Shown here in pieces: positions 1 to 10,160 of a stretch of DNA of 64,000 nt (positions within the stretch are counted from its first letter, which is position 1; the number at the start of each line of letters is the position of its first letter). Under the pieces are notes generated by a model. The model searched no databases. It worked only from the letters and a program-made list of their open reading frames with translations, and had not been told where the DNA came from. The stretch covers positions 62,001 through 126,000 of the forward strand of contig QVRM01006074.1 in NCBI GenBank assembly GCA_003439945.1. The letters are read 5' to 3'. The stretch is from Dermanyssus gallinae (lineage: Eukaryota; Arthropoda; Arachnida; Mesostigmata; Dermanyssidae). The position numbers and the translations under genes were made by a program.

Positions 1-1204
1 CGAACCGCTGCCGAGGCAAGGGAGGTATTTGTCTGGTCTTCTTTGTAATTGTATACCTGATACCCAGAAGGCTTAAGCTGCCAGAACGGAACTTGGCGAT
101 CCAATTATAGCATGAAATCTTTGAAATGTCGCCGTCCAATACGTTTCAACTTTTGCAGTAGAACTGTTTAAGTTCATACGAAATCGCTGCTCGTAACTAA
201 ATTGTGTGTTTTTGCTACGTAATACGTGGAGAGATGTTAAGTGCAGCATAGACTGCAGAAAGGACACTCGCGCAAACAGGAACTACACGTGAGAATGCAG
301 GCCACTTAAAGCTAGCGAGCATCGTGTCTGGCCTCGTAGGCCGAGAGCATCGTCACGAACACTTTCAGACGAATGCTAAACAGACGAAACTTTGTTCCAG
401 AAGAGTCTTTGATATACGCGATCGTATAGTCGGAAAAAAATCGTCTGCCCGAATATGACTTTATCAAATGTACGTGTTAATTCGTGCAGGCCGTTCTGCT
501 GCTTCCAAAAAAAAATCAATTGGAGGTCCTAACTGCATTCGAAACCTACAAGATGCCGTACATAGCATCATATTGTGCTGCATCTTTCTACATGTGTTTC
601 TACGCAGATAAAGTCCCAAAGAAAAAGAAGAACGCGAAGCTAAATTCAATAGGCCATATGTCGCGGAGAGGCATTTCTCTCATCATGAATTCCTGCCGGA
701 TCTCTAGATGTGCTGACTTTTGCCCCTTGTCGACGATCTGTATGCACTCCCCGACAAACAGCATACAAATCAAGCTCAAATCTCAACGATCACGGCCTAT
801 GCGTCCGTTTTTCTTCGAATATTAACGGAACGCTTAAAATTATGAGATAATTTGTACTGCATTGTGACCGTAGCCTCACGCGGCGTTCGGTCCAAGCTCA
901 TGTACTCCTACACCCTTCATCTAAATTCGCACACATTTTTGTCTTTTCATTGCCACGTTGGCTACTAAACGATAATTTGCAGTCAAATCAGGTAAGCATT
1001 TGGCACGATCTCAAAGCAGAAATTCACTTAAAACTCATATGTAGGGTAAAGATGCATTTGCTGTAAAACTACGTCGTGCAGTAGTACCCTAATTGAATAT
1101 TATGGTGTTCAATTGGTTTCCACGAGCCTCGCAACATGTCTGTATGTACCGCAATCTGATGTGTACCGATATCCAGCAAGACGCATTATGTACTGATAAA
1201 AATA

Positions 1205-1269
<65 letters not shown>

Positions 1270-1757
1270 GATTTCTCTGTATCAAATCGACTACCCATCG
1301 TGTGAGATAAGCGATATTAAAAACGGCGTCGTTCTCCAATATTTGCAAATGTAAAACTCGTTTTATAGCCGTTCTAGCGGAAAATTGGCAAAAGGCGCAC
1401 ACACACACTTGATTGCTTACGAAGCATAGCGCAGCCAAACGCAATTCATTATTGGGTATCGAACTCACTTATTTGAGCAACATTATTGATGTGCGAGTTT
1501 CCCTGCCTTAGTCGAAGCCAGTCACTTTTGCAACTGGTTTTTAAGAGAATATTTGTCTTTCTAATACTATCATCATTAAACGTGGTACATCCAGACAACT
1601 CTTTTAAAACATGCGTTGTAGAATACAGATATATGCTTTTTTAGAGTTGAATTTCTATCTAGATTTCGACGTAATTTCCACAAATTTGTATTGATTGGTG
1701 AGGCGGTGGATCCGTGCGTTAAAACACACACATCAAAATATACGTTTACGAAGCAAG
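1..1757. other. AT-rich stretch without a recognisable gene
   Basis: I see no conserved protein or RNA here. The open frames are short (up to about 119 codons), and the longest cross the (TA)n tract and become Tyr-Ile repeats. The only structured element is the (TA)n array at 1207-1265. Confidence 0.6.
1207..1265. repeat. (TA)n microsatellite, about 59 bp
   Basis: This is an uninterrupted AT dinucleotide run. It is one of more than twenty TA arrays in the window and it generates spurious YIYIYI open frames on both strands. Confidence 0.97.
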
Positions 1758-1826
1758 ATGGCTAAGTGGCAAAGCGTTGCCCTTGCATTCGGGGAGCTCG
1801 GGTTCGAGACCCGGATTGGCCACTCT
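1758..1826 (+). repeat. tRNA-like sequence, probable SINE head (family C) or tRNA pseudogene
   Basis: The sequence has an A-box-like block (GATGGCTAAGTGGC) followed about 35 bp later by a B-box-like block (GGGTTCGAGACCCGG) whose CGGG/CCCG arms pair as a T-stem around TTCGAGA. This spacing is that of an RNA polymerase III internal promoter. An acceptor stem is not convincing, so it is unlikely to be a working tRNA gene. The D-arm resembles those of class II (Ser/Leu-like) tRNAs. No second copy was seen in the window, so family status is inferred only from resemblance to tRNA-derived SINE heads. Confidence 0.5.
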
Positions 1827-2369
1827 TCAGTTGCTTTTATGGTTTCCAATTTAGACAAGGTGAATGCCAGAGTGCCGGACTAAAGACTCGACCATGACAT
1901 GAAAAACCGTACACGGGCATTCATTCGCCTTACGGAATAATTACAAAACTTGCATGCTTCAATGTTTTCTAGCCCCACCTCGATGGCTTTAAGGACCGAT
2001 TCGCAGGAATCGAAACGTCCGCCTTTCAAGTTAGCCTCACCAGCGCGGCTCTAGATGCGGCGAGACAAACCCCAATGTTTTTCGCCTGGCGGGCTTGCCA
2101 TGTTGGAGGAACCGTCGTCTGAGCTATGTTTTAGAGCGCTTCCTGATGAGCGTGAGTACATTTTTGCCGCGCATTCCGCAGTACGGCGATTGCTCGTCAC
2201 TGTACCACCTTCTTTCAGTTCTACCGTCGTCACAATTTCATTGCAGAAAACCAAGATAGCAGCCATTGCCAGCCACACGCACGAGCCGGAGAAAGACTGC
2301 GCAGAAAAAACTACAAGTCAGTGTAAGCGCGCCATTCAAAGTTCAACTACACAAATCAAACTGTCTAGA

Positions 2370-2665
2370 CAGAACTCGACAATAAAATAACTTTACTCAA
2401 TAGAAAGAGAAAACGGAAACGCTGATTTAAGAATGAGGAAGAAATTTATAAAAGAAGGTGATCTGCTTTTTTCTCCTACATTGTTGTGCAAAATCTACGT
2501 TTGCGGTAGAACCAGGCAACGCATGAAGGAACCGGTCATTCCGGCGAGTTCGGTGGAAAATTCTGAATGACTCAAGATGCATGCTAGCGTAAGGCAAATA
2601 GCTAGATTAAGGAAAGTCATGTTGTTATGTCTTACGTTGAAGCTTTCGCTTACATTTTACAACTA
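2370..2665 (+). repeat. Diverged dispersed repeat, copy 1 (pairs with 5598-5930)
   Basis: This segment aligns through its length to 5598-5930 with substitutions and small indels. Shared blocks include AGAACTCGACAA, GACGGAAACG-like, GGTGGAAAATTCTG, ATTGAGGAAAGT-like and GTCTTACGTTGATGCTTTC-like segments. A short further copy of its end occurs at about 2780-2815 (GTTGTTATGTTTTACGTTAA), just before the mariner. It has no coding potential and is probably an old, non-autonomous transposable element. Confidence 0.6.
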
Positions 2666-2832
2666 CTAATATATTACTATTATTAAACAAATTTAATGCA
2701 TAATTTACGAAAAATTCGCAAGACCATGATGATGCTGCGTTACCTAGATGCCAAGTACCTAAACTGTTTCGACAGCCATAGTTGTTATGTTTTACGTTAA
2801 CGCTTTCACGTTTATATATATATATATATATA
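2666..2832. other. Short spacer ending in a (TA)n tract at the mariner insertion site
   Basis: The spacer contains a partial repeat of the preceding element and ends in a TA run. The last TA (2831-2832) is the left target-site dinucleotide of the mariner. Confidence 0.6.
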
Positions 2833-2859
2833 CAGGTAGTTCAATAAGTTCTTAGAATG
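2833..2859 (+). repeat. Left terminal inverted repeat of mariner
   Basis: This 27-bp repeat is the exact reverse complement of 4099-4125. The transposase binds this site. Confidence 0.97.
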
Positions 2860-2898
2860 AAAACCGAGAATTTTCCAAATCATGTTTTTAAATTTTTC

Positions 2899-3947
2899 TT
2901 ATTCGATATACTCCCCGAGAAGCTCAATACACTTTTCCCACCGAGATTTCAGAGCTTTCATACTTCTTGAGTAGAATTCCGCGTCGTTAGACTGAAAATA
3001 GGCATTGACAGCAGCCTTAACCTCTTCATTGCTGGAAAAACGTTTTCCACCGAGACTATTCTTCAAATGTCCGATGAGGAAATAATCAGAGGGGGCCAGG
3101 TCTGGAGAATAGGAGGGTTGTTCAATAAGTTCGAACCTCAGTTGGGCCAGTTTTGCCGATGCTTGCCGGGACTTGTGTGCAGGAGCATTGCCCTGGTGAA
3201 ACGGGCAAAAACCTTCTTCTGCAAAGCGGGCCGTTTCACGATGAGTTCTTGCTAACGGCAGTCCAACAGTCTTGCATAATATTCTCCTGTGATCGTTTTA
3301 CAGCTCTCAAGGTAGTCGACCAGCATTATTCTACGTTGGTCTTAAAAAACTGTAGCCATCACCTTTCCGGTCAATGCCGTTGTCCGCACCCTCTTCGGAG
3401 GTCCTTCATCAGGTGCACACCATTGGCAAGATGCTTCTTGGGTTTCGGGAGTGTAGTGATGAACCCGGCTTTCATCGACGGTCATGAATCTGCACCAAAT
3501 ATCCGACAGATTGTTCGACATCTTGGCCAAATTTCGCTGTAAAGCCAAAACAGGCGCGTCTTTTTGGCCTTGGTTGAGCAAATGCGGCAGCCATTTTGCT
3601 CTAAGCTCTTTCATCTTCAAGTTTTCGTGTAGGATAAAATGCACACAGCCTAAACTAATCCCTAATGCCTCCGCTATTTCCTTAATATTCATTCGCTTAT
3701 CTGTGCCAAGAATTTTTCGCACTTTCTCTACGTTTTCATCATCAGTTGCCGTTTTTTGGCCTCCTGGACGTAGTTCATCCTCGGTGCTCCTGCGACCTCT
3801 TTTTAACACATTAATCCAGTTGGAAACAGTGGCAAAACATGGCGCAGAGTCACTGTACGTCTCGTCTAACTCAATTTTTACTTGGGTCGCATTCCAACCT
3901 TTGAAATAAAAATGCTTGATAACCACTCGAAACTCTTTTTTTCTCAA
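2899..3947 (-). pseudogene. mariner transposase, broken (D,D34D family)
   Basis: The intact N-terminal part covers 3945-3342 (201 codons) and starts MRKKEFRVVIKHFYFKGW. It carries the helix-turn-helix DNA-binding region, the STEDELRPGG linker and the first catalytic Asp in TVDESRVHHYTPE. The rest is recognisable in two segments: DQRRIMLVDYLESCKT follows a stop, and PSYSPDLAPSDYFLIGH through GEYIE runs to a TAA at 2899-2901. The breaks are a stop at 3342-3344, where the family has Trp before DQ; a second stop at 3252-3254; a frame change between about 3252 and 3195; and Gly in place of the second catalytic Asp (HQGNAPAHKS, codon at 3190-3192). The spacing from that Gly to the third Asp is exactly 34 residues, as in true mariners. 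It is certainly inactive. Confidence 0.95.
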
Positions 3948-4098
3948 TTTTTAAAAATCACGCCGATACGTTGCACGGGAAAAGCTATCAAACGAAATCG
4001 CAACGGCCAATCACCATAATATATTAAGTGCTAGCAGTCGAAAAGTTGCAGTTTCTATTAGCGGTGAAAGCGTGCCAAAGTTCGAATTCTAAAAAGCT

Positions 4099-4122
4099 CA
4101 TTCTAAGAACTTATTGAACTAC

Positions 4123-4125
<3 letters not shown>
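4099..4125 (-). repeat. Right terminal inverted repeat of mariner
   Basis: This is the exact reverse complement of the left TIR. It is followed by TA (4126-4127) and a TA microsatellite to about 4152. Confidence 0.97.
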
Positions 4126-4152
<27 letters not shown>

Positions 4153-4157
<5 letters not shown>

Positions 4158-5597
4158 CATATACATAAATATCATAACAAGTTTTTAGCCTTGGATGCTA
4201 TATTGTTCTAAATAGTAGATCCCTCGTATCTCATTCATAGCTATGCCAGCACAGGATGGGTAGCAGAGCACACCGAATAGGAAACGAGACGCAAATACGA
4301 AGATCTCAAAAAGTGTATTCATTTTGTTATGGAAAACTATGGAACTACTAGGACCCATCAGCAGTGGAGCAGCAGTATATATTCAGGATCTGGCCAGAAA
4401 AATTGAAGCAACGACGGTGGACCAGCGCGAAGGAGGATATCTAGGACAGCCTCTGTCTCTCGCGGTGTGTAGAGGCAATGCCGCTTCTATAGTCGGCGCC
4501 ATGCGATGAGCAGATAAATAGCACTTGCTGGAATCAAGGCGACACGTTAGAACCTCACAAGTGTATGCTGATAACACAAATTTGTTTTATGGAACCGTCT
4601 TCTCCAAACGGCAAATTTATTTAAGCTCAATAATTCTTCATTGAGCTTGAAATGTCCATAATTACACAAATTCAACAATTGTAACTATTCAGGGCAGTGT
4701 GCAGAAAAGGCTATCGTCCGTGTCTGCCCGCTCATGTGAGTGTGTTAACATTATTCATATTACATAACGGTGTTTAGTAGAAATGTTTATTTATGTTTTA
4801 ATTGTGCTGGAAGACTCATCCAAATACACATGTTTTTATTACATCCGGCGAAGTTAAACAAATCTGTTGTTTAAGTTTGGATTTGCATTCCTTCGCAGAT
4901 AATTATAATACACATCTAAACAGATGAGGAAATCTAGCATTTATGTTTACCAGGCAATAACTAAGCATCGAATACTTTGTAACAAGCTTTTCATATGTGT
5001 TACAACATTGTTAGCAGCACTTGTGTTACGATATTAGAAGTAGCTCCAAAAGGTACGGTTCCTGCTATAGTATGTCAGAATGCTATATATGTATATTCCA
5101 TAATATTCAATCTATTTCCATCTCTCCATACGTTCTCAGTAGATATGCCAATCCAAATATATTTCGTGTGCATCTTTTCAAACTATAAAATCATAGATTA
5201 TTATTTATATTGCTAAAGTTTGTAACTGCCAAAACATGCACACAATCTATTTCAACCTCTAGGTGCCCTGAAAGAGCCATACTGGCTTCAGGCTGCACGG
5301 GAGCTTCCAATTCCGCCAGACGCTTCCACCTATGCATTCCCGAAACCTCCCAGAAAAAAAGACATTTTCAACTGAAACTGCACAGCTCTTGCTCTCCTCA
5401 TAGCGGCTCACTGACCTTGTGGACTTACACTAGTGATCATTTAATTATGATTATACGTACTAAAAACCTGCTTTCTTCACGACTGATCACGGTACCAATG
5501 CTACAACTATACTGGCCTCAGACGTGAATAATAGCCGCACATTTTTACATAACGCATTCAGGGTCTATTAAAAAAATATGTACTTTTTAAGGTTTGG
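4153..5597. other. AT-rich stretch without a recognisable gene
   Basis: No conserved protein or RNA was seen. Short open frames (up to 105 codons) resemble nothing known. A 24-bp block at 5332-5355 followed by an A-run recurs at 6390-6413. Confidence 0.55.
5332..5355 (+). repeat. 24-bp shared block followed by A-run (pairs with 6390-6413)
   Basis: The block starts ATGCATTCCCGAAACCTCCC, is identical at both places and is followed in each case by seven or more A residues. That is the look of a retroposed 3' end. Confidence 0.5.
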
Positions 5598-5930
5598 TAG
5601 AACTCGACAAGAAATTAATTTTTCCTAATGGAAAGAGGGGACGGAAACGTCTTGATCAAGAGTGAGTATGAAATTCATAAAATTAGTTAATCTGCCTTTT
5701 TCTTCTACATAGTTCCGCAAAATTTATGTTTGCAGGAGAATCAGTTAATGTATGAGAGAAGCAAACATACCGGCATATTTGGTGGAAAATTCTGCATCAG
5801 CTGACTGACACCCAACATAATCTAGCGAAAGATGAATAGTCGGATTGAGGAAAGTTCTAAAAATTCGATATGTTGTACTGTCTTACGTTGATGCTTTCAC
5901 GTGTAGAATCGTAACATTTTGCAATTACGA
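5598..5930 (+). repeat. Diverged dispersed repeat, copy 2 (pairs with 2370-2665)
   Basis: This copy is colinear with 2370-2665. Both copies lack a long open frame and obvious terminal repeats. Confidence 0.6.
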
Positions 5931-8500
5931 CTCAAAATGTACGCTCAAAAGACTATTCTCAGACATCAACCAGATATTTTTCGACGTGCACGCTTATAAG
6001 CTAATAAGGATATATGTGCTGCAATGCTAAGTCTAAGCGTAAGTACGAACGCAGTCCCCAGATGTGCTTTCACACAGAGCTATGAGGCCTATTGATTTAG
6101 TTTCAACTGGAGAATAATTGACTAGTATTGCGGTGCTCAACTCTGTGCTTTATGATAAGGAGCATTATTGTAAATTGCCTGACTCCATTTTGCCTTGCTC
6201 AGGCTTCTCTACCCTCAAAAAGAGACCCTCAACAGGAAGAGTCAGGACAAGAAAAACTAGGCAGCTTAAAGTAGCTTCTTCGATGTAATGCCAAAGTAAT
6301 ACCGAGCCTGGGGGGTGGGGGGAATCCGGGTTTTGTGGGTTTGCGAGTCTCACACTAGTCACGCAGGCTGCTAGTGGCGCATGTGCATCATGCATTCCCG
6401 AAACCTCCCAGAACAAAAAAAAAGCTTAAATTAGCTTGTGATCGTGTGTTAACGTGAAATTGTAATTAGATTATCCTCATTGTGTACCTCGAGTTTCGCC
6501 GGCATTCAACGGATGAAGTTGCTCACGAGATTCTACGTTGCAGCTGAGCGTGCCTGGAATATGTCAATACATTCTGGATTCAGGATCAGAGAGAGAGAGA
6601 GAGAAACTACTTTTTTTTCACCTAAAGGTCGGCCATGCTCGATTATGTTCTGGCTTGTGGCCCTTCGATTGAGAGGCCCATGATGCTTGATGTACGCCCC
6701 CCATTACGTGAAAATAATTTTGATAAAGTCGAACGTCTCTTATAAAGTGTATGATCGACGTCTCAGCGTCTATATGAGCCATAAATAACGTCACTTTCAG
6801 CATACGGTTATTACTCGTTTGCGACAAACCGAGAACAACAACTAGGTTTTTGCATTTGAAAATGTGTCGAGTAATACTTAAAAAAAAGTAATACTAAATG
6901 TTGACCTATTTGCCTGTATCTAAATCATTCATTAAATCCTGAATCATTCTGTAAGTCTCAGATAACATATTGGGCAAAGAAATGAGATTCAGACACCATA
7001 TAACCGAAGCCTCTAAAAGAACATTTTGATGTAAACATACTTAGGCTTACATTAACCTTGCAGGGCTTAAATATAAATATTCAACTTTAATACGTGTAGA
7101 TCGTAGGCGGAGCTTACTTTACTATTTTTATGTATATGCCATAGCACAGAAACCAAGCTTCACATACGTTTCTACTATCTTCACGAGAAGGCAAAACGTT
7201 TTCATCGCGAGGTGAGGCAACTTATGCGACGTCATTGTTCTACCCACCGGAGAATTTGACGCCGTCAATTAGCAGATCCCGCCAAAACTAATTTGGTCGC
7301 TTGGAAATCGGTAAGACTAGCACATTAAAACGGTGGCGCCCAGCTAATCTTTCTTCAAAGAACGCCATGTGAAAACAACTGTAAAGTGAACGTATATGTC
7401 CGTGCGCACGTGGTTGTGTGTGTATACAAATTGTTATTTTCTAATACAAAGGAATAGAGTCATTCAATGATTATGAGACAACGGGACACGGGCTCGGATA
7501 TACGATGGTCATTAATGATGTCTATATATATGATATCTATGATGTTTAAATGTTTGCTTTAAAAATGTAAATATTTGGTTTGCTATTATAAGCAATATGA
7601 ATCTCTACCAGGAAACCCCAAACAGCATCGAACTATGTGTTCATTTCAGTGGCTCCTTCGATAAAGAAAACTCGATCAAGCTCGACGCATTTTTAAGAAG
7701 TGAAACGGTTGAACGAGTCTGCATCAAAATGCGCGTTACAAGCTCAATCTCGTGCACACAAGGCGACAAAGGCATGCAACAAGGTGAACTAAATTCAGAA
7801 CGCTGCAAACATTTGTTACGACGATTTAAAGGCGCTGAGGTGGGAGTCCGCAAATTCACTTGCTGACACTCCAGTTAAACGACACCGGATGTAAGTCAAA
7901 TACGCGCGATAAGAACATAATAAACAGTAATGGCGGCACGAACTGTGAAGACAAGTCTTGTCAAAGCGGACTCTAAAGGCAAGCCAGACGCAGATTATAA
8001 TGCTTAAATCTTACACAAATTCCCAAAGCTGCGTAATTGCAGCGAAGCACCGCGAAGCAGTGTTTACTATATGACGCCACATTGGCTAGGCGATAGCTAT
8101 ACGCGCGGAATTTTAGTGCATAGTTCGTGCTGCAAGGGACTTCACTTATCATCAAAGCCAACATATACCCAAACAAACGCTATCATAGCATACAGTATCT
8201 GTAATGCTCTGTATGCTTGACAAGGCCGTCCCGAGGGGATATGAATTGTTTTAGGTACATTGTTCGTTGCAAATTCGCATGGTAATTATTACTCTGAGCG
8301 CATTTGAGTCAAATTTAATTGCTTTAAGAGTTAAGAGTAAAAACCGCAAAAAAACCTGCCCCCCCCCCCCCCCCCCCAATATTTGTGTACGTCACTGGCG
8401 CGCTAGCAAAGCCCGCGTACGAACGTATAGTGTTAACGTTTTCTCAGACACGGCATCATACTGCTGCTGCCGCTGTTTATTTAGCGGCGTCAAGCTGCTG
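5931..8500. other. AT-rich stretch without a recognisable gene
   Basis: The stretch contains a (GA)n run near 6588-6606, the second copy of the 24-bp block at 6390-6413 and a poly(C) run at 8359-8377. The open frames are short and unrecognised. Confidence 0.55.
8359..8377. repeat. poly(C) tract, 19 bp
   Basis: This is an uninterrupted C run; its length as written may be unreliable in a consensus. Confidence 0.9.
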
Positions 8501-9480
8501 AGCCACTAGCGTCAGCAGAGCCGTCTTCGATTAGCAGCTGTCGACAGACACCAAGATCGAACGGGCCGAGATGCCGCAGAGGGTCGGTCGTGGACCCGGC
8601 ACTTTACAGTATTGACATTGACGACAAGACCTGCCATCAAGGTGACTCGGGGCGCCGGGGCGCCGAACACCAACCGTATATTGCCTATGGGAGATTGTAG
8701 CTGTGTGGCTAGCCAACGGCCCGGCCCCACTGAGAAAGGCTCGACTAGCTCATAACGGTAGAACCACGCAACGTATCCGGGGGGGTGAGCGCGCCTGCCC
8801 GCCTGCCAGAAGTGGCGCCATCGTTAGCAACGGGTCGCCGAGTCTGTGGACGTGGCATTTCGTACGACGATGCATTAATTGGTCGTGTGCGGGGGGGGGG
8901 AAGCTAACGTTCTGCGACAGATGCTGGCTTAGCACAGTGAAGGCGTTTCGGCCTCTCGCTCTGCACTTCCGTCTCGATTCCTCTCCCGATCTCTCTCCCT
9001 TCTCTCTCTCTCTCTCTCGCGCGCGCGCCCGCGCACTCACTCGGGCACGATGGCTTTTTCACAGCAAGCAACATAGCATTTTCGTGTCATCGTATTTTGC
9101 TGCTTCTGCGGATTCTGCTCTGCTGCTCGGAAGAGACACTCGGTGGTACCGTTCCGGGACGCCTGCTGCCTTGGCTTAATAGGCAAAATGAGCGAGAAGT
9201 GGCCACACGAACGCAGACCACCGGTCGAGAGGACCTTCTGGCCCCGTATTTTACGGGGTAACCCCTGCTCTGGAGTGGTCCAATGCCCTTCGGGGAGAAG
9301 GTATATTCCGGGGTGTAACGCGGAATCGCGAGGTGAACGAGTCTAATCGGTACGGTGGAGTAGTGTGGTACCCCCATTCCAAACCTCGATAGGGGGGAGG
9401 GTGGGGGATCTGCTGGCCTGTCAATTCGGGCTGGTAGGCACTCCCGTTCGGGTCCGCGCGTATTAAATCGCGGTTAAAGG
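8501..9480. other. GC- and CpG-rich island of unknown nature
   Basis: Base composition changes sharply from the AT-rich surroundings. The block contains GGGGCGCCGGGGCGCCG at about 8650, a G10 run near 8890, a (TC)n run at 9001-9018 followed by alternating GC, and ACGGGGTAACCCC near 9255. Both strands have open frames of 96-158 codons, which is expected at this composition. None shows a family motif. It could be a CpG-island promoter, a GC-rich transposable element or part of a tandem repeat. I do not recognise it. Confidence 0.4.
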
Positions 9481-9639
9481 GCGGGAGTGTAAGTATTTCT
9501 CTCTTTTGGTATTGCGGTGAACAAACATGTAGAAGAACAAACATGTAGAAGGACAAAAATGCCAACGACAGTTTCATGATACTTTTCATACGATCACTAC
9601 CCGGACAACAACAGTGTACTTTCGTATATATATAATACT

Positions 9640-10160
9640 TTAGGTTGATGCAAAAGTTCTCGTCGTTTCGATATCTACTCGTTTTGAAGTTGCGCTTAGT
9701 GCGGCAGTCGGTAGGCTCCGCCGCTTTGGCGCCAAAAGCTTAGATGCTTTCTGAGAAAGCGGAGAAACGGTGAATACATAATTGAAACGTTTTGTTGTTC
9801 GAGTCCCGAACAGATTCCGACGCTGCTGTAGGTTGTCTAAACATCTCCTTCTTTTTCGAAAACGACTCGACTAACGAACAGGCCTGCCGTAAATGGTTTG
9901 CCAAGTTTCGGAATAGTGATTTTAACCTGGACGATGAACCAAGCTCCGGCAGGCCCTTTTTGCTGGAAGAGCACGTTTGCGCTTAAAAGTACAGCAGAAT
10001 CCAACGGTCACCACTCGAGAACTCGCGGAAGAAGTTTATCAAGCAACAGTTGTCAGAACGCTCAAAAAACTCTGAATAACCTCTAAGCTTCGTAGGTGGT
10101 TCCCTCACAAACAGAGCAATGCCAACAAATTGAAGCGTATGTGCGTCTGCACTTCTCTCG
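9640..10160 (+). pseudogene. Second mariner-type element, 5' part only, decayed
   Basis: A mariner-like terminus (TAGGTTGATGCAAAAGTTCT) lies at about 9641 beside TA. It is followed by transposase N-terminal sequence: CRKWFAKFRNSDFNLDDEPS then SGRP (9877-9950), next NPTVTTRELAEEV in another frame near 9994, then RRWFPHKQSNANKLKRMCVC near 10095. This is the helix-turn-helix half of a mariner transposase, distinct from the 2833 element. No catalytic domain and no matching right TIR were found, so it is a truncated, frameshifted copy. Confidence 0.75.

Larger units (their letters stand above)
2833..4125 (-). mobile_element. mariner (Tc1/mariner) DNA transposon, structurally complete, 1293 bp
   Basis: The element is bounded by perfect 27-bp terminal inverted repeats. 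The left copy (2833-2859) begins CAGGTAGTTCAATAAGTTCT and the right copy (4099-4125) is its exact reverse complement. It is flanked by TA on both sides (2831-2832 and 4126-4127), the family's target-site duplication, and sits inside a TA microsatellite. The length of about 1.3 kb is typical of mariners. Internally it carries a decayed D,D34D transposase on the minus strand. The identical TIRs indicate a fairly recent insertion, while the coding frame has stops and a lost catalytic residue, so the copy was probably moved in trans. Confidence 0.97.

Noticed and set aside
1758..1826. A functional tRNA gene
   Set aside because: The T-arm and A/B boxes are good, but I could not pair a 7-bp acceptor stem or a clear anticodon stem.
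8703..9589. Open frames of 96-158 codons on both strands in the GC-rich island
   Set aside because: High GC lengthens chance open frames. No motif or homologous family was recognised, and frames on opposite strands compete.
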